Origin: Hyphomicrobiales bacterium
GTDB taxonomy: Bacteria; Pseudomonadota; Alphaproteobacteria; Rhizobiales; Rhizobiaceae
Reading direction: 5' to 3'
Length of the DNA stretch: 64,000 nt
Assembly: GCA_900469345.1 (NCBI GenBank)
Contig: UBWZ01000008.1
Coordinates: 62,001-126,000 of the forward strand
The notes under the pieces were generated by a model. The model did no database searches. It had not been told where the DNA came from and was given only the letters and a program-made list of their open reading frames with translations. Below are positions 25,294 through 33,839 of the stretch, one piece after another; positions within the stretch are counted from its first letter, which is position 1; the number at the start of each line of letters is the position of its first letter. Both the position numbers and the translations under genes were made by a program.

Positions 25294-27384
25294 ATGGCAT
25301 TAAGCAATTCGACGGTCATACCGGGCAAGCCTGCGGTCAACGGCCGCGACATCGGGTTCGCGGTCGGGATCGTGTGTATCCTGTGTATCCTGTTCCTGCC
25401 CATCCCGGCATTCCTGATCGATATCGGTCTGGCATTCTCGATCGCGCTGTCGGTGCTGATCCTGATGGTCTCGCTGTGGATCCAGCGGCCGCTCGACTTC
25501 TCCGCCTTCCCGACCGTGCTGCTGATCGCCACCATGATCCGGCTGGCGCTCAACATCGCGACGACGCGCGTCATTCTCTCCCACGGTCACGAAGGACACA
25601 GTGCCGCCGGCGGCGTCATTGCCGGCTTCTCCAGCCTCGTCATGTCCGGCGACTTCGTCATCGGTCTGATCGTCTTTCTCATCCTGATCGTCGTCAACTT
25701 CATCGTCATTACCAAGGGTGCCACGCGTATCGCGGAAGTCGGCGCTCGCTTCACCCTCGACGCCATCCCCGGCAAGCAGATGTCGATCGATGCCGACCTG
25801 TCGGCCGGTATCATCGACGAAAAGGAAGCCCAGCACAGGCGCCGGGAACTGGAAGAGGAAAGCTCGTTTTTCGGCGCCATGGACGGTGCTTCGAAATTCG
25901 TGCGCGGCGACGCGGTCGCCGGCCTGCTGATCACCACGATCAACGTCTTCGGCGGCATCATCATCGGCTACTTCCGCCACGGCATGGAAATCGGCCAGGC
26001 GGCCGACGTGTTCGTCAAGCTCTCGGTCGGCGACGGCATCGTCTCGCAGGTGCCCGCGCTGATCGTCTCGCTGGCCGCCGGCCTGATCGTCACCCGCGGC
26101 GGCACGCTCGGTTCGACCGACAAGGCCGTCGTCGGACAGTTGAGCGGCTACCCGCGCGCCCTCTGGGTGGCCGCGGCGCTGATGGCAACGCTTGCTCTCG
26201 TCCCGGGCCTGCCCTTCATCCCCTTTACCATTCTGGCCCTGCTGATGGCCGGCGCCGCCTGGGCGATCCCGCGGCAGATCGAAGCCGAAAACAAGCGTCT
26301 TCGCGAAACCGAGGAACGCAAGGTCGTCGAAAACAGGGAATCGGAAAAGGACTCGGTCAAGAGCGTCCTCAAGACGGCGGAAGTCGAGCTTGCGCTCGGC
26401 AAGCAGGTCTTCCCGCGCCTGCTCGGTGCCCACCAGGAGCTCGGCTTCCGGGTCGCCAAGATGCGCAAGCGCTTCGCCACGCAGTACGGCTTCGTCGTTC
26501 CCGAGATCAAGGTCATCGACGACATCGCCATTCCCGAAAAGTCCTACCAGATCCGTATCCACGGCACGACGGTCGCCAGCAGCACGTTGCGGCTCGGCGA
26601 AGTCCTGGTCATCACCGGGCAGGGGCGCAAGCCGAGCGTTCCCGGCGACGAGGTGCGCGAACCGACATTCGGCATGCCTGCGGTCTCGGTGCTCGAGAAC
26701 TTCGTGGAGGACCTCAAGCGCGAAGGCTTCCACCCGATCGACAACGTCTCGGTGCTGCTGACGCATGTGAGCGAGGTCATCCGCAACAACCTGCCGCAGC
26801 TCCTGTCCTACAAGGACGTGAAAATCCTGATCGACCGGCTGGATCCCGAATACAAGAAACTTGCCGACGAGATGTGCTCGTCGCACATGTCCTATTCGGG
26901 CCTCCAGGCGGTGCTCAAGCTGCTGCTGGCCGAGCGCGTCTCGATCCGCAACCTGCACCTCATTCTCGAGGCGCTGGCCGAGCTTGCACCGCATGTCCGC
27001 AAGACCGAACAGCTGGTCGAACATGTGCGCGTGCGCATGTCGCAGCAGATCTGCGGCGACCTTGCCGACAATGGCGTGCTGCGCGTGCTTCGCCTGGGCT
27101 CCAAATGGGACCTGATGTTCCACCAGGCCATCAAGCGGGATGCCAAGGGCGACATCATCGATTTCGATATCGACCCCCGCACGCTGGAGGAGTTCAGCGA
27201 GCAGGCCGGTCAGGTTATCCGCGAATATATGGACCGTGGCCTGCCATTCGTGCTTGTCACGTCGCCGGAAACGCGCTCCTATGTCCGCATGATCATTGAA
27301 CGGCTGTTTGCGACCCTTCCTGTCCTGTCGCATGTTGAGCTGGCAAAGGGGATCGAGATCAAGGTGCTCGGGTCGATTTCATGA
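25294..27384 (+). CDS. flhA: Flagellar export protein FlhA
   Basis: Large export-gate component that docks chaperone-substrate complexes. About 696 residues: eight N-terminal membrane helices, the signature region ([39 protein letters not shown]) and [20 protein letters not shown], then a cytoplasmic domain from ~330. The start at 25294 gives the MA- start common in rhizobia and follows a purine-rich stretch; the in-frame ATG at 25276 lacks a ribosome-binding site. It overlaps fliR by ATGA. Confidence 0.97.
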   Translation: MALSNSTVIPGKPAVNGRDIGFAVGIVCILCILFLPIPAFLIDIGLAFSIALSVLILMVSLWIQRPLDFSAFPTVLLIATMIRLALNIATTRVILSHGHEGHSAAGGVIAGFSSLVMSGDFVIGLIVFLILIVVNFIVITKGATRIAEVGARFTLDAIPGKQMSIDADLSAGIIDEKEAQHRRRELEEESSFFGAMDGASKFVRGDAVAGLLITTINVFGGIIIGYFRHGMEIGQAADVFVKLSVGDGIVSQVPALIVSLAAGLIVTRGGTLGSTDKAVVGQLSGYPRALWVAAALMATLALVPGLPFIPFTILALLMAGAAWAIPRQIEAENKRLRETEERKVVENRESEKDSVKSVLKTAEVELALGKQVFPRLLGAHQELGFRVAKMRKRFATQYGFVVPEIKVIDDIAIPEKSYQIRIHGTTVASSTLRLGEVLVITGQGRKPSVPGDEVREPTFGMPAVSVLENFVEDLKREGFHPIDNVSVLLTHVSEVIRNNLPQLLSYKDVKILIDRLDPEYKKLADEMCSSHMSYSGLQAVLKLLLAERVSIRNLHLILEALAELAPHVRKTEQLVEHVRVRMSQQICGDLADNGVLRVLRLGSKWDLMFHQAIKRDAKGDIIDFDIDPRTLEEFSEQAGQVIREYMDRGLPFVLVTSPETRSYVRMIIERLFATLPVLSHVELAKGIEIKVLGSIS

Positions 27385-28133
27385 TAACGGACCCGCAGGG
27401 ATCGCTGCTGGCGCTCATCCTGGCGTTCTGCCGCATCGGCGGATGTTTCATGCTGATGCCCGGCTTTTCCTCGGCCCGGCTACCCATGCAGATCAGGCTC
27501 TTCGTGTCGCTTGGCCTGTCCCTGGCGGTCTTGCCGATGATCTGGGACACGATCTACCCCAAGACGACTGCCGATCCCGCCACGCTTGGGCTGATGATTG
27601 CAGCCGAGACCATGGTCGGTGTCGTGTTCGGCTTGATCGCGAGGCTCTACACCGTCGGGCTGCAGTTCGCCGGCACGGCTATCGCCACGGCGATTTCCTT
27701 TACCGGTCCGCCCGGCGGCGACATCATGGAAGATGCGACCGAAAACCAGCTGACCAGCATGCTCTCGCTGGCCGGCCTGCTGGTGCTGCTGATCCTCAAT
27801 TTCCATCACACCGTGGTCAGGGCGCTGCTCGATTCCTACACGACCATCCCGCTGGCGCAGGGCATCGAACCGCGCCGCATGCTCATCACCCTCACGGATA
27901 CGCTGTCGGCGACGTTCACGATCGTCCTGCGGCTGATGAGCCCCTTTCTGATCTACAGCATCATGTTCAACGTCGCGGTCGGCCTCATCAACAAGATGGC
28001 GCCGCAGATCCCCGTCTACTTCATCTCGACGCCCTACGCGCTGCTCGGCGGCGTGTTCCTGCTTTATCTCGGCATCGCCGCGATCCTGGAAGAATTCGTG
28101 AAGGGTTTTGCAACCGTTTTCACCGGACTATGA
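27381..28133 (+). CDS. fliR: Flagellar export gate protein FliR
   Basis: Export-gate membrane protein that assembles with FliP and FliQ. The 250-residue, strongly hydrophobic product has several membrane helices and the family segments [20 protein letters not shown] and [20 protein letters not shown]. It overlaps flhA by 4 nt and is followed within 7 nt by the FliJ-like gene. Confidence 0.96.
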   Translation: MITDPQGSLLALILAFCRIGGCFMLMPGFSSARLPMQIRLFVSLGLSLAVLPMIWDTIYPKTTADPATLGLMIAAETMVGVVFGLIARLYTVGLQFAGTAIATAISFTGPPGGDIMEDATENQLTSMLSLAGLLVLLILNFHHTVVRALLDSYTTIPLAQGIEPRRMLITLTDTLSATFTIVLRLMSPFLIYSIMFNVAVGLINKMAPQIPVYFISTPYALLGGVFLLYLGIAAILEEFVKGFATVFTGL

Positions 28134-28140
28134 GGCCGAC

Positions 28141-28560
28141 ATGGCAAACGATTCCAAGTCCGAGAAATTGCGCCGCCTGGTCGGCGTTCAGCGGCAGCTG
28201 GAAAAGCTGGCCGAGTTCGAGCTCAGCACGGCCATTTCGCGCCAGGCCGAGGTGACGACATCGATCGTCACGACCATCACCGCCATTTCCTCCGTCGATC
28301 CGCTGCACCAGCAGTTCGCCAAGAACTACAGCGAACGGCTCAATCGGCTTTTCACGAGAAGCCAGCAGCTCGCCATCCAGCAGAACATCCAGGAAGCCAA
28401 GGTCCTGAAGGAAAAGACCAGGGGCGACCGTCTGGAAGACCGGATGAAGGAAGCGAAGATTGTCGAGGAACGGCTGTTGGAGGACGAGCGCATGTACGAT
28501 CTCGTCGATCTCGGCCTCCTGGCCGCCACGCCAGCTTCCAGCAAGCTTGATGACACATGA
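28141..28560 (+). CDS. Coiled-coil flagellar cluster protein, FliJ-like candidate
   Basis: A 139-residue product, almost wholly alpha-helical and charged, with two helices that would form an antiparallel coiled coil (VQRQLEKLAEFELSTAISRQ and LKEKTRGDRLEDRMKEAKIV). FliJ, the central stalk of the export ATPase, has this size and layout and has not been seen elsewhere in the cluster. Sequence identity to FliJ is not evident, so the assignment rests on size, helical pattern and place after fliR. The ATG at 28141 has GAGG 5 nt upstream. Confidence 0.5.
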   Translation: MANDSKSEKLRRLVGVQRQLEKLAEFELSTAISRQAEVTTSIVTTITAISSVDPLHQQFAKNYSERLNRLFTRSQQLAIQQNIQEAKVLKEKTRGDRLEDRMKEAKIVEERLLEDERMYDLVDLGLLAATPASSKLDDT

Positions 28561-28590
28561 TGTCCAAGGCGGAATAACTAGGAGTTGAAA

Positions 28591-29151
28591 TTGGCGATCT
28601 CTCCCCCGAGCGATCTGGTCCTGGACGTTGTCCAGGCCGCGGATCCTGGCTTGCTTCAGGCGGCACGCGAAAAGTTGAAGGCGACCGAGGCGACCAATCA
28701 GTCGGTGCTGCTCGCATCGAACGGCGTGGGCTTTGCCCAGGCTGTCAGCCAGACCGACAAGGCTGCCTTTCCCGATGTGTCCAATGTCCGCGTCACGCAT
28801 CACAAGGACATTCCGGAAACCTATCGCAAGTTCGAGGCCAGCGTCGCTTCGACCTTCATCCAGAACATGCTCCCTTCGGAGAGCGAGGACGTCTACGGCA
28901 AGGGTGCTGCGGGCGACTTCTGGAAGGGCATGATGGCCGAGCAGATCGGCAACGCGGTTTCCAAGCAGGGCGGCTTCGGCATTGCCGAACAGCTTTACGC
29001 CCAGTCGCTTCAGCACACCCGGGCACAGGCACCCAACGCCACCACCGATGAAAACGACCGCCAGCTGGCCGTCAGCATGATCACCGACTTTCAGCGGCAG
29101 GTTCTCAACCCGGCCGATACTGACAGCTCATCCAAGAAAACAAACTCATAA
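28591..29151 (+). CDS. flgJ: FlgJ-like rod-binding protein
   Basis: About 186 residues with a FlgJ N-terminal rod-binding (rod cap) domain: ETYRKFEASVASTFIQNMLP, GKGAAGDFWKGMMAEQIGNA, and ISKQGGFGIA-like (VSKQGGFGIAEQLYAQSL). The C-terminal muramidase domain of enteric FlgJ is missing, the normal state in alphaproteobacteria. The TTG at 28591 is chosen because GGAG ends 6 nt before it; a TTG at 28585 is directly against the GGAG. Confidence 0.85.
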   Translation: MAISPPSDLVLDVVQAADPGLLQAAREKLKATEATNQSVLLASNGVGFAQAVSQTDKAAFPDVSNVRVTHHKDIPETYRKFEASVASTFIQNMLPSESEDVYGKGAAGDFWKGMMAEQIGNAVSKQGGFGIAEQLYAQSLQHTRAQAPNATTDENDRQLAVSMITDFQRQVLNPADTDSSSKKTNS

Positions 29152-29165
29152 CACCGAAGGTTGAT

Positions 29166-29531
29166 ATGGAAGTCGTTTCTACCGACTATCGCATCAAGAC
29201 CGTTTTGTCCCGTCTTGAGATGATCATCGACAACGAGAACGAACGCATCGGGCGCGATCCGGGCTTCGATCTCAAGGTCTCGAACGCCCACAAGAGCCGT
29301 TGCCTCTACGAGCTGACGACGCTGTTTCGCGGCCCTGACGTGAAGGAGACGTCCGCGCCTTACCTCGACCAGTTGAACGGGTTGAAGAAGAAGCTGAAGC
29401 TCAACGCCCAGCGGGTCGAGGCCCATCTGGAGGCGGTGCGCGCAGTCGCCGATATCCTCAAGAACGCGGTCAAGGATCTGGATGCCGATGGCACCTATTC
29501 CGAACACCAGTTCCGGTATGGCGCTGCCTGA
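29166..29531 (+). CDS. FlgN-like flagellar export chaperone
   Basis: A 121-residue helical protein. The pattern matches FlgN chaperones of FlgK/FlgL: an N-terminal helix with MIIDNENERIGRD, a conserved Lys-containing second helix (VSNAHKSRCLYELTTLF) and a third helix (LNAQRVEAHLEAVRAVADIL) ending in a tail with TYSEHQFRYG. Its place after flgJ supports a motility function. The FlgN assignment is by pattern, not by strong identity. Confidence 0.6.
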   Translation: MEVVSTDYRIKTVLSRLEMIIDNENERIGRDPGFDLKVSNAHKSRCLYELTTLFRGPDVKETSAPYLDQLNGLKKKLKLNAQRVEAHLEAVRAVADILKNAVKDLDADGTYSEHQFRYGAA

Positions 29532-30064
29532 TGTTGAAGGTGCTGCTGATCGGTTTCTGGGTCTGCCTCGTCTCCATCGGAGGCGTCTACCTTTCCGTGC
29601 GCATGTCGCAGTCGAGTGCGGAGGCGGCTGCCGCCCCCGTGCCCGTCGTTTCGACCATTGTGCGCGGAAACCCGCTCAGCATGCCCGTCATCCATAACGG
29701 GGCGGTGGAGGGCTATTTCCTCGGCCGCATCTCCCTCTCCGTCGATGCGGAGAAGTCCAAGAAGGTCAAGCTTCCGATGGATGTGATGCTGACCGACGAG
29801 CTCTTCAGCCTGCTGATGGGCAATCCGATGATCGACCTCAAGAATGTCGGCGCCTTCGATCCGGAGAAATTCCGCACCACGATCAAGGACAACCTCAATT
29901 CCAAGCTCGGCGATGCGGTCGTCATGAACGTCATGATCGAGCAGCTCGACTACATGTCGAAGGACGTGATCAAGTCGAACTCCGAGCGCCGGGGAAACCC
30001 GACGCCGGCGCAGAAGATCGTTGAAAGCACGCCTGCCGAAGCAGCACCGGCGGCCTCGCACTGA
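29531..30064 (+). CDS. Membrane-anchored flagellar cluster protein, FliL-like candidate
   Basis: A 177-residue product with one N-terminal membrane segment (about residues 4-22) and a periplasmic domain. The segment with TDELFSLLMGNPMIDLKNVG, then FRTTIKDNLNSKLGDAVVMN and VMIEQLDYMSKDV follows the FliL pattern (helix, KxIK/NxxL, final beta strand). Start and stop overlap the FlgN-like gene (TGATG). It could be a second stator-associated FliL protein. The C-terminal 25 residues are Pro/Ala rich. Function is unproven. Confidence 0.55.
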   Translation: MLKVLLIGFWVCLVSIGGVYLSVRMSQSSAEAAAAPVPVVSTIVRGNPLSMPVIHNGAVEGYFLGRISLSVDAEKSKKVKLPMDVMLTDELFSLLMGNPMIDLKNVGAFDPEKFRTTIKDNLNSKLGDAVVMNVMIEQLDYMSKDVIKSNSERRGNPTPAQKIVESTPAEAAPAASH

Positions 30065-30120
30065 GGAGCCATGCCGCTTCCCGGCGCCGCCGGATAGTAC
30101 TTTTCGGCACATCGACGGCA

Positions 30121-30140
30121 TTTTAACTAACTGCTTAAAA
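30121..30140. repeat. AT-rich inverted repeat upstream of the gene at 30196
   Basis: TTTTAA (30121-30126) and TTAAAA (30135-30140) are inverted around an 8-nt spacer, at the end of the flagellar block. The 8-nt spacing does not fit the CtrA box. Possible operator or promoter element; unproven. Confidence 0.3.
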
Positions 30141-30195
30141 GCCTGGTCAGCGCGTGCGCTTATCGTCCCTCCCACATTCTATGGGGAGGCAAGTC

Positions 30196-30798
30196 TTGAG
30201 CGCCTTGGTCGAACATATCAGCACGGTGCCGCTTCGCCGGCCGGTCGCTGGCGCGTCGGAGGTTCTGAGCTGGACCGATGCATTTCTCCTGGCCGAGCGG
30301 ATCATCGGGCAGGGCGGGCAGACCAGTCGCCTGAGCTTTTCCGGCGGCATGATCGACGTGGTCGAGCCCTCCAGCGACGGCTTTGGCAAACGCCGACGAC
30401 TGACCCTTCGCAGCGATGCGGGTGGCGGATGGCGCCGCTTCCTGCGGCTCTCGCCGTCTTCGCGCTTTACGCAAAGCATGTTCGTGCCGGGCTTGCTCAC
30501 CTTTCTGGAAAAGACATGCCGGATCGGTCTGCTCGGCGCCGACGAGCAGACTGCGCAATGGCTTGCAGCAGAGCTTGGCCGGCATGCGCCCTGGCATACC
30601 TTCATTCCCATCGCTCGAGACGGCCGCGTCGAACAGCATCTGGATCTTCTGATCTGTGATCGCGCCTCCGTGGTCGAGGCGCTGCAGACCGATCGCCGGG
30701 GTGCCTGGCGGCCGACGGGGCCGACAATCCTGGCGCCGGCGCTCTTTCGGTCCCCGGTTGCAGCCGGTCGGATCCGGGGCGCATCGCTGTCCGGGTAG
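30196..30798 (+). CDS. Hypothetical protein with weak GT26 (WecG/TagA) resemblance
   Basis: About 200 residues. The TTG at 30196 is chosen because GGGGAGG ends 6 nt upstream; ATG 30181 and GTG 30154 have no such site. The central part (SMFVPGLLTFLEKTCRIGLL, then GADEQTAQWLAAELGRHAPW) resembles the Rossmann core of WecG/TagA/CpsF transferases, and the later DLLICDRASVVEAL occupies the place of their nucleotide-binding strand. The N-terminal catalytic part is short or missing. It lies before a Wzz-like gene, suggesting a polysaccharide role. Function is unassigned. Confidence 0.55.
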   Translation: MSALVEHISTVPLRRPVAGASEVLSWTDAFLLAERIIGQGGQTSRLSFSGGMIDVVEPSSDGFGKRRRLTLRSDAGGGWRRFLRLSPSSRFTQSMFVPGLLTFLEKTCRIGLLGADEQTAQWLAAELGRHAPWHTFIPIARDGRVEQHLDLLICDRASVVEALQTDRRGAWRPTGPTILAPALFRSPVAAGRIRGASLSG

Positions 30799-30901
30799 CA
30801 GTGACGCTGGTTGCAGCGTTAACCCTTTATTTGCCAGGAAAATTTAGACTGCCTTAACCAGCGCGCCGCGTTCAGCGGGCCTCGGATAGGTGCGGTTGTC
30901 C

Positions 30902-32680
30902 ATGAACACTACGGAAGCGATGAGCGGCGGCGGATACGAGGCTTTGCTCGAAGAGCCGATGCTGCATGCCGGAAGCTTGCGCGCCACGCTGACGGCTATC
31001 GGGTTTTGCGGCCTCCTCGGCGGTCTGCTGCCTTTCCTGTTCCAGCCTGCCCCCTCGCCACGGTTCTCCGCGGTCTCGACGGCGCGGGTGCTTTCGGCCG
31101 ACGACGCATCGGTCGACAGTGCGATTGCCGTTCTGAAGTCTCGGCAGAACCTCGACAACCTCATCCACGCCCTCGACCTCACGCACGATGAAGGTTTTGC
31201 AACGCGCGACCCGGGTGTCGTGCAGGTCATCTACGATATCGTCACGGGCGGTGGCAGGACGGTGGCCGAGGCCGAGGCACAGGTCCGCGACCGGCTCGGC
31301 CAGGCAATCGCCGTGCACTACGACCACGCGGCCCGCCTGCTTCGCATCTCCGTGACCACCGGAAATTCCGCAAAAGCTGGAAAGATCGCCGATATGGTCG
31401 GCGAGGGGTTCGCGGATGCCTTGGCCGTCGGCTCGGTCTCCGTCGACCCCGCGGTCGAGGGGCTGCGTCAGGCATTGGAGCGCTCGCAGGCGGCCCTGTC
31501 CGGCTTCCTGGCGCAGACCGACGAAAAGCGCGTGGCCGAACTTCGGCAGTACCGCGCCGACCGGCAGGCACTCGCCACGCAGATCAGCCAGGCCGAAACC
31601 GATCTCGCGCAGCTCGGACGCAAGGCGTCGCTGGCGGCTTCGATGACCATCGACGACGTGTTCGCCAAGCCGCTTCCCGACAGCCTCGAATTTACCGGTC
31701 TCGAATACCAGAGGCAGCGCCACGTCGAGGCGAAGCTCGCCCTGGATCAGCTTTCGGCCAACCTAGGCCCCCGCCATCCCCGCCTTCTGGCGGCGCAGGC
31801 GGCGCTGGACGAGGTCCGCAAGGACCTGCAACTGGCGATCCGGCAGCTGTCGTCCTCGCTTCAGCGCGATCAGGCCGAAGCGGCAAGGCAGCTTGCCGAC
31901 CTGAAGGGGCGCCGCGACCGGATGTTGTCCGACAAGGCGACGACCGATGCCGCCGATCGACTGGCAGCGCTCGAGGCCGCGGTCGACGAAGCCCACGAAA
32001 ATTACCTGCAGGGCCAGCAGAACGGCGCGGTGGCCGCGGCCAAGCCGCCAGCCTCCATGGTCAGGCTCGGGGCACCGGCGGTGACGCGGCGGATCGATAT
32101 GGGCGCTTCCATCCCTTGGGCGTGGTGCGCCGCAGGCGCCGGCCTCGGCATGGCCGCTGCAACCGCCGTAGCAATCGTCCGGCGTCGCCGAAATCCGGAA
32201 CTGGACGTGCCGGAACTGGATGTCGCCGAGCCGGAAGCCGGGCAGACGGCGGACGACTTTGGCTGGATGCAGGATATCGATCTGCTCGCCGGGTCCGAGC
32301 CTGCGGTTGGCGAGCCCCTGTACCTGGACGATCTCAAAGCGGTAGCCGCAGCGATGGCCGAGGCGGATGTGTCGTCTGTGCCGCAACCTCCGTTGCCGCT
32401 GGTCGCTGCCAACGATCGTTCGCTGGTGGACCAGATCAACGATGTGCTGATGGCCAGCCGGCGCCCGGTCGCCGAGATCGAAATCCCGCCGCTGGTGGCT
32501 GCGGTTCTTGCCGGCGGAGCCGGTCCGGTCGATGTGAGACGCCCCGCAGCCGTCCGTCCGTCCGATCATGATCTGCACGGCGAGGAGCAGCCGGAGGTGC
32601 TGGCCCTCCGTCGCGAGATGGCCGAGATCCGCGAGAAGCTCAGATCCTATTCCGACCTGCGCCATGCCGCGCGGGGTTAA
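30902..32680 (+). CDS. Wzz/GumC-like polysaccharide chain-length protein
   Basis: About 592 residues. There is a membrane helix near residues 30-50 followed by a Pro motif, a long periplasmic coiled-coil region (about 190-390; LEYQRQRHVEAKLALDQLSA, LGPRHPRLLAAQAALDEVRK, a GumC signature), a second helix near 400-425, and an acidic cytoplasmic tail of ~170 residues without Walker motifs, so it is not a BY-kinase. Such proteins set chain length in polysaccharide export. An in-frame GTG at 30890 is possible. No glycosyltransferase operon surrounds it. Confidence 0.75.
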   Translation: MNTTEAMSGGGYEALLEEPMLHAGSLRATLTAIGFCGLLGGLLPFLFQPAPSPRFSAVSTARVLSADDASVDSAIAVLKSRQNLDNLIHALDLTHDEGFATRDPGVVQVIYDIVTGGGRTVAEAEAQVRDRLGQAIAVHYDHAARLLRISVTTGNSAKAGKIADMVGEGFADALAVGSVSVDPAVEGLRQALERSQAALSGFLAQTDEKRVAELRQYRADRQALATQISQAETDLAQLGRKASLAASMTIDDVFAKPLPDSLEFTGLEYQRQRHVEAKLALDQLSANLGPRHPRLLAAQAALDEVRKDLQLAIRQLSSSLQRDQAEAARQLADLKGRRDRMLSDKATTDAADRLAALEAAVDEAHENYLQGQQNGAVAAAKPPASMVRLGAPAVTRRIDMGASIPWAWCAAGAGLGMAAATAVAIVRRRRNPELDVPELDVAEPEAGQTADDFGWMQDIDLLAGSEPAVGEPLYLDDLKAVAAAMAEADVSSVPQPPLPLVAANDRSLVDQINDVLMASRRPVAEIEIPPLVAAVLAGGAGPVDVRRPAAVRPSDHDLHGEEQPEVLALRREMAEIREKLRSYSDLRHAARG

Positions 32681-32799
32681 GCCGGCTCGATCCGAAACCG
32701 CTTGCATTTGGCTGTGCTGGACAGCATAGGGCGCAGGCGGGCCAGTCCCTGTTGTCGGGTCCGGTTAAGGAAGCGAATGTCTAGCGTGGGAGATGGCGT

Positions 32800-33699
32800 G
32801 TGGCAGTGGTGATCGATGGAAAAGTAGCAGCGGCATCCGTGGTCGCGGCGGTCAGCGATGCAGCGGCTTCCCTGGAAAAAGCGACGGGCGTCAAGCCGGG
32901 CCTGGCTGTCGTCATTGTCGGCAATGACCCGGCCAGCCACGCCTATGTCGGCTCCAAGAGCAAGATGGCCAAACAGTGCGGCTTCAACTCCGTGCAGCAC
33001 AGCCTGCCCGAGGACACCACCCAGCAGCAGCTGCAGACCCTGGTTTCGGCGCTCAATGCCGATCCTGCCATCCACGGCATCCTCGTCCAGCTGCCGCTGC
33101 CGAAGCATCTCGATGCCGATCCGGTAATCCAGTCGATCTCTCCCGAAAAGGACGTCGATGGTCTGCATGTCGTCAATGCCGGCAAGATCGCCACGGGCGA
33201 TCTCGAGACTGGGCTTGTCTCGTGCACGCCGGCCGGCGCCATGCTTCTGGTCAAGCGCATCCACGGCGGTGACCTCTCGGGCCTCAATGCCGTGGTCATC
33301 GGTCGCTCCAACCTGTTCGGCAAGCCCATGGGCCTGCTGCTTCTCGCCGCCAACGCCACCGTCACCATGGCCCATTCGCGGACAAGCGACCTTGCCGGAG
33401 TCTGCCGTGGGGCCGACATCCTGGTCGCCGCCGTCGGCCGCGCGCAGATGGTCAAGGCCGACTGGGTGAAGCCCGGCGCGACGGTGATCGACGTCGGCAT
33501 CAACCGGGTGGCTGCTCCCGACAAGGGCGACGGCAAGACGCGGCTTGTTGGGGACGTCGACTATGAGGCGGCGGCTGCGGTTGCCGGTGCCATCACGCCC
33601 GTGCCGGGCGGTGTTGGGCCCATGACGATCGCCATGCTGATGGCCAATACGGTGATTGCCGCCCACCGCGCAGCCGGCCAGCCTGCGCCGACGTTCTGA
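32800..33699 (+). CDS. folD: Bifunctional methylenetetrahydrofolate dehydrogenase/cyclohydrolase FolD
   Basis: Cytosolic enzyme interconverting 5,10-methylene-, methenyl- and 10-formyl-tetrahydrofolate with NADP. The 299-residue product shows [20 protein letters not shown] (catalytic Tyr and Lys), [28 protein letters not shown], the NADP site [13 protein letters not shown], and the C-terminal [16 protein letters not shown]. The start is GTG with GGGAG 7 nt upstream. It is a stand-alone housekeeping gene. Confidence 0.97.
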   Translation: MAVVIDGKVAAASVVAAVSDAAASLEKATGVKPGLAVVIVGNDPASHAYVGSKSKMAKQCGFNSVQHSLPEDTTQQQLQTLVSALNADPAIHGILVQLPLPKHLDADPVIQSISPEKDVDGLHVVNAGKIATGDLETGLVSCTPAGAMLLVKRIHGGDLSGLNAVVIGRSNLFGKPMGLLLLAANATVTMAHSRTSDLAGVCRGADILVAAVGRAQMVKADWVKPGATVIDVGINRVAAPDKGDGKTRLVGDVDYEAAAAVAGAITPVPGGVGPMTIAMLMANTVIAAHRAAGQPAPTF

Positions 33700-33839
33700 C
33701 CCTTCTCTTTAGGGGCTCAGCCGCAATCCGTGCTTGTGCGCTATTGACTCCCTCGCCAACGCCTTAAATTCTTCTATGGTTGCCGTGTTCCAACGGCACC
33801 CGCTCCGGCGGGGAGATCGATCACGGGAGGATGGATTTG

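Noticed and set aside
25300-27333. Minus-strand open frame of 677 codons opposite flhA
   Set aside because: flhA is unmistakable on the plus strand; the antisense translation is Asp/Arg/His-rich with no domain.
30890-32680. BY-kinase (tyrosine autokinase) reading of the Wzz-like protein
   Set aside because: The cytoplasmic tail has no Walker A/B motifs and no Tyr-rich end; only the chain-length-type periplasmic part is supported.
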